Positions 5,340 to 8,147 of a stretch of 8,147 nt of DNA are shown here, piece after piece. Both the position numbers and the translations under genes were made by a program. The notes under the pieces are model-generated. The model saw nothing but the letters and a program-made list of their open reading frames with translations. It was not told the origin of the DNA and did not search any database. Every line of letters begins with the position of its first letter. The first letter of the stretch is position 1. Source of the DNA: an uncultured Lachnospiraceae bacterium (GTDB taxonomy: Bacteria; Bacillota; Clostridia; Lachnospirales; Lachnospiraceae). The stretch is taken from the NCBI GenBank assembly GCA_902796695.1, contig CADBQE010000249.1:1-8147 (forward strand), read 5' to 3'.

Positions 5340-5388
5340 AACTACCGCGTCGGACTTGTCAACAAAAAAGTCCACAACAACTTGACAC
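5312..5388 (+). repeat. 77-bp dispersed repeat, copy 2
   Basis: This copy is identical to 5-81 except at c5336. It contains the same GGACTT/AAGTCC hairpin (5352-5357, 5368-5373) and the same CTTGACAC end. It stops 21 bp before the -35 box of the lipoprotein promoter, almost the same placement as copy 1 before yjjI (20 bp). The flanking sequence on the right is otherwise different from copy 1, so the right boundary at 5388 is well defined. Confidence 0.88.
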
Positions 5389-5409
5389 TGTCCCTCGCCA
5401 AGTCATTTC

Positions 5410-5438
5410 TTGACTATTCCGTCCGGGAGAAATACAAT
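5410..5438 (+). promoter_or_regulatory. Sigma-A promoter of the lipoprotein gene
   Basis: TTGACT (5410-5415) and TACAAT (5433-5438) are separated by exactly 17 bp, which fits a vegetative promoter. Transcription would start near 5445 and leave a leader of about 48 nt. The -10 and a CCGGG word in the spacer at the same position are shared with the yjjI promoter. Confidence 0.7.
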
Positions 5439-5492
5439 GAATAAACAGCCGAGGCGATGTGTATACAGTCCCGGACGAAGGGAGAAATCACT

Positions 5493-7097
5493 ATGAAAAA
5501 GATTCTGATCAAAATGACGGCGCTCCTGCTGGTGCTGCTTCTTCTTGCAGGCTGCTCTTCCGGCAGTCCCAGCGAAACGCAGGGCGATCCTGCGAAGAAG
5601 ACGCAGGCGTCTTCGGAGACGGAAAAGCCGACCGTGGGCACGACAGAAGAAACGAAGCCAACCGCGAGCACGACGGAAGAAACGCCGGCCGGCAGTACGA
5701 CAGAAGAGACAGAGCCGGCGGAGACTGAGGGAACAGAGAGCCCGGAAGCTTCGACGGAAGAAACGAAAGAAAAAAGTCCGGCCGACCTCTATCGGGAAGC
5801 GGTCCGCATCAGCGAGGAGACCCATTACGGGGAACAGGGGGCTTACGGCATTTTTGATGACAGTCTGATGGACCCGTCTTCTCTCTATACGCTTAATGAT
5901 GAAGTCTTTCTGTATTTCAGCGACCGGCAGTATTTCCTGGCATCCGGAAATGACGGCGGAAAGCCGGCAAATGTTTCTCTCCATTCCGACGGGCATAACT
6001 GGACGACCACGTACCGGCACTATCCATCGCTTCCCTTGAAGAAACTGAACATCTCTGACAAAGACCCTGACCTGGCATCCTCCTACGCCTTCAGCCTGCC
6101 TTTCCTTGCCAACGAGGTCGAAGAGGCTCCGGAACAGGTCGAATACAACGGGGTCTCCTGTTGGCGCTTTTCGTTCACCTACGACGTCTCTTCTCCCTAT
6201 CCCGAAGGCTCGGTCATGCGGACTTGGATCCTGTTCCGTCAGGAGGATCTGATCTTTGTCTATGCCCGCAAGGACGTGGTCACGCCGGACGGGACAGAGA
6301 TCCCTATTGTCGATCGCCGGATCCTGAGCGGGAAGGAAGCGGAAGATTATTATCAAGCCCACGCACAGGATTTTGCGGACGCCGAAAGCCGCGACTCCAG
6401 CGGGAGCTGGACCCTGACCATGGTGATCGACCCCGGTGAGGAAAGCGAACGGACCTTCCGGGTCCCGATGAATGCTGGTGAAGACCTGCAGAACCGAGCA
6501 GCGGGCTATACGCCGTATTGGGACCGGGAAGGAACGAAAAAAATCGACCTGGAAACGGGATCAGCCGAACTGGAGGCTCTGACGGCCCGCGCCGCTGACA
6601 CGACGATTTACCTGATTTCCAATAATAAAAAGGCTACTCCGGCACCGACCGAACCTGCCACCGATCCGGACGCGACGACAGAAAGCACTTCCCCGGATCC
6701 GGGTGCTGTAGCGGATCTTCCCAACGGATATTATTCTATATGGACTTATGTGAATAAGAGTGAAGAATTATTTCCGCAATACGAAAGAAACTATAACGCG
6801 CTGATGATTGATCATACGGAAGGAGAGGAGATAACGGTCACCCAAAAATCCAACGGACTGTATATTAAGCTGACAAAGGATTATTTCGAAACGACCTTCC
6901 CTCTTGACGGAGAAAACGGACAGATCTATTACACCAAGGAGGGAGAGGTGGTCCGGGTCCCTGTTTCGCCTGCGATACAGGATGACTTTGCGCAATACAT
7001 AACCATCCTTGAGTGGATCTTCACGGAAGGTGCCTTCGAACTATTCTCCATCTATGTGCAGGATGGAATAGTAGATTTTATCGGGACTGTCAGCTGA
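5493..7097 (+). CDS. Modular lipoprotein with Thr/Glu-rich stalk
   Basis: This 534-residue secreted lipoprotein begins with a signal peptide (1-20) and the lipobox LLAGC, with lipidated Cys21, so it is anchored on the outer face of the membrane. A Thr/Glu/Ser/Pro-rich stalk (about 25-95) carries TTEET at 50-54, 60-64 and 69-73 and STEET at 87-91. Residues about 96-295 form a globular domain with alternating aromatic/polar strands that may be a LolA-like clamshell; that is inference. Residues about 305-376 (TFRVPMNAGEDLQ, YTPYWDREGT, ADTTIYLI) resemble an InlB-type beta-grasp repeat. A second Thr/Pro/Asp linker (380-408) leads to a C-terminal domain (409-534) encoded by visibly more AT-rich DNA. 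Start ATG 5493 has AAGGGAG (5478-5484) 8 bases upstream. The ligand is unknown. It seems monocistronic. Confidence 0.88.
   Translation: MKKILIKMTALLLVLLLLAGCSSGSPSETQGDPAKKTQASSETEKPTVGTTEETKPTASTTEETPAGSTTEETEPAETEGTESPEASTEETKEKSPADLYREAVRISEETHYGEQGAYGIFDDSLMDPSSLYTLNDEVFLYFSDRQYFLASGNDGGKPANVSLHSDGHNWTTTYRHYPSLPLKKLNISDKDPDLASSYAFSLPFLANEVEEAPEQVEYNGVSCWRFSFTYDVSSPYPEGSVMRTWILFRQEDLIFVYARKDVVTPDGTEIPIVDRRILSGKEAEDYYQAHAQDFADAESRDSSGSWTLTMVIDPGEESERTFRVPMNAGEDLQNRAAGYTPYWDREGTKKIDLETGSAELEALTARAADTTIYLISNNKKATPAPTEPATDPDATTESTSPDPGAVADLPNGYYSIWTYVNKSEELFPQYERNYNALMIDHTEGEEITVTQKSNGLYIKLTKDYFETTFPLDGENGQIYYTKEGEVVRVPVSPAIQDDFAQYITILEWIFTEGAFELFSIYVQDGIVDFIGTVS
5639..5764 (+). repeat. TTEET-coding imperfect repeats in the lipoprotein stalk
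   Basis: ACGACAGAAGAAACG-like units recur four times with 9-10 codon periods in the first three, coding TTEET, TTEET, TTEET and STEET. They form an extended, highly charged, probably disordered stalk that lifts the globular domains away from the membrane. Copy number may vary between strains. Confidence 0.7.
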
Positions 7098-7112
7098 TAT
7101 TTGAAGAGGAAA

Positions 7113-7140
7113 CGGGGCTCCCTCCGCTTCTTCTTTTCTT
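7113..7140 (+). terminator. Possible weak terminator after the lipoprotein gene
   Basis: CGGGG (7113-7117) can pair with CTCCG (7122-7126), with one G-T pair, around a 4-nt loop, and is followed by the T-rich CTTCTTCTTTTCTTT. It lies 16 bases after the stop codon. The stem is short, so the call is tentative. Confidence 0.35.
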
Positions 7141-7156
7141 TGGGAGAGATTTCGGG

Positions 7157-7162
7157 TATAAT
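7157..7162 (+). promoter_or_regulatory. Consensus -10 box of the M42 peptidase gene
   Basis: TATAAT is a perfect -10 hexamer 31 bases before the start codon. The -35 region at 17 bp (TTTTCT, 7134-7139) is poor. The ribosome site GAGGTG (7182-7187) follows. This suggests the peptidase gene has its own promoter rather than depending on the lipoprotein gene. Confidence 0.5.
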
Positions 7163-7193
7163 GGAAGTATCCTGAGGAATCGAGGTGTTTTGT

Positions 7194-8147
7194 ATGATGA
7201 GGTTTGATGAGCAATATTGTCTGTCCGTGTTTAAGAGGCTGCTGGCGGCGGATTCGACGACGGGGCAGTATGAGGAGGTGCAGCAGGTGCTGTGCGGGAT
7301 TCTGGATGAGATGGAGGTCCCGTATGAGGCAACGCGGAAGGGCGGTGTGATCGCGGATCTGGGCGGCGAGGGCGACGCGCTGGCGGTGACCGCGCATCTG
7401 GATGATATCGGGCTGATGGTGCGGCACGTCAATGCGGACGGTACGCTGAATGTCTGCAATGTGGGCGGGCTGTACCCGTTCTACTGCATGATGGAGAACG
7501 TGCGCGTGCACACCCGCGACGGCAAAGTTTTCACCGGTTCCGTCTGCCGCACGCCGAATTCCATCCATGTGACGGAAGAGGAGCTGCGCGTGACGCCGCC
7601 GGATTTCCGGAGCAATGTGTGCGTGGTGCTGGATGAGAACGTGAAGACGGCGGCGGAGACGAAGGCGCTGGGCATCGACACCGGCGACATCATCGCCCTG
7701 GAGCCGCGCTTTACTTATGTAAACGGCTATATCAAGTCGCATTTTGTGGATGACAAGGCCTGCGCCGCGGTGCTGCTGACTGTCATGAAGGCGCTGAAGG
7801 AAGAGCAGACGCCGCTTCGCCGCAAAGTGTATGCGTATTTCGCGATGTTTGAGGAGATCGGCCACGGGACGACCTGGCTTCCGGCGGATGTGAAGGACAT
7901 CCTGGCGGTGGATATTGCGCCGACGGGGCCGCAGCAGAATTCCGACGAGCGGAAGGTCTCCATTTTTGCCAAGGATTCGCGCTTCCCGTATCACTGGGGC
8001 ATGACGAACGAGCTGCGCGCCGCCGCCCTGGAAGCGGGCGTGGATTTTGTGATGGACATCTTCACCCCGCACTACGGCACGGACGCGGACGGCGCGGTGC
8101 TGGCGGGCTATGACATCCGCCACGCGGCCATCGGCCCGGGCACCGCC
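7194..8147 (+). CDS. M42 family metallopeptidase (3' end outside the window)
   Basis: The first 318 residues of a cytosolic zinc/cobalt aminopeptidase of family M42 (TET/FrvX-type), open to the window edge with no stop. Metal and catalytic residues are visible in order: His68 in TAHLDDIG, the bridging Asp186 in FVDDKA, the Glu220-Glu221 pair in MFEEIGHG (catalytic base and ligand) and Asp240 in AVDIAP. The spacing closely matches the archaeal TET peptidases (H68, D182, E212/E213, D235, H323 as I recall). The last histidine ligand, expected a few residues after IGPGTA, lies beyond the window. Such enzymes trim N-terminal residues from peptides in large dodecamers. Start: ATG 7194 follows GAGGTG by 6 bases; ATG 7197 is an equally possible start. 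GC-rich codon use matches yjjI and yjjW. The family is secure, the substrate preference is not. Confidence 0.93.
   Translation, partial: MMRFDEQYCLSVFKRLLAADSTTGQYEEVQQVLCGILDEMEVPYEATRKGGVIADLGGEGDALAVTAHLDDIGLMVRHVNADGTLNVCNVGGLYPFYCMMENVRVHTRDGKVFTGSVCRTPNSIHVTEEELRVTPPDFRSNVCVVLDENVKTAAETKALGIDTGDIIALEPRFTYVNGYIKSHFVDDKACAAVLLTVMKALKEEQTPLRRKVYAYFAMFEEIGHGTTWLPADVKDILAVDIAPTGPQQNSDERKVSIFAKDSRFPYHWGMTNELRAAALEAGVDFVMDIFTPHYGTDADGAVLAGYDIRHAAIGPGTA

Noticed and set aside
5403..6362. 319-codon minus-strand frame opposite the lipoprotein gene
   Set aside because: Its Arg/Phe-rich low-complexity part is the mirror of the TTEET stalk; the plus strand has promoter, ribosome site and lipobox.
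7041..8123. 360-codon minus-strand frame opposite the peptidase gene
   Set aside because: The plus strand encodes the ordered M42 metal ligands; the minus frame is His/Arg-rich without motifs.
1..8147. CRISPR array, tRNA or rRNA genes
   Set aside because: No regularly spaced repeats with unique spacers and no tRNA or rRNA signature were seen on either strand.

Overview
The window looks like chromosome from an anaerobic, fairly GC-rich Bacillota (Clostridia-type) bacterium. The evidence is strong AAGGAGG-type ribosome sites, sigma-A-like promoters, a perfect CIRCE operator, an oxygen-sensitive glycyl radical enzyme with its activase, an ECF sigma/membrane partner pair and a Gly-Cys lipobox lipoprotein. 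No species can be named from the sequence alone.

Layout, left to right. (1) 1-222: one copy of a 77-bp dispersed repeat, then a promoter and leader. (2) 223-2638 (+): yjjI and yjjW, overlapping by 20 nt, encoding a YjjI-family glycyl radical enzyme and its radical-SAM activase. (3) 2692-2723: a hairpin terminator, strongest for the gene arriving from the right. (4) 2760-3221 (-): an Hsp20 small heat-shock protein whose promoter is overlaid by a perfect HrcA/CIRCE operator. (5) 3350-3578: a gene-free stretch with direct and inverted repeats and a REP-like motif. (6) 3579-4945 (-): an ECF sigma factor followed, with a 4-nt ATGA overlap, by a single-pass membrane protein that is probably its anti-sigma/sensor partner. 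(7) 4946-5492: 547 bases without a firm gene, holding REP-like motifs, a possible gene remnant, the second copy of the 77-bp repeat and a promoter. (8) 5493-7097 (+): a large modular lipoprotein. (9) 7194 to the window end (+): an M42 family metallopeptidase cut by the window edge.

How the genes work together: yjjI and yjjW are an enzyme/activator pair and the reaction of YjjI is not settled. The sigma and membrane proteins form a signalling pair. Hsp20 is a stand-alone heat-shock unit. The lipoprotein and the M42 peptidase appear to be separate transcription units. The least explained feature is the 77-bp repeat (76/77 identical over 5.3 kb). It sits 20-21 bp upstream of the -35 box of both yjjI and the lipoprotein gene, and both promoters share the -10 box TACAAT. 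In one copy it forms the end of a short reading frame that resembles the C-terminal remnant of a gene.
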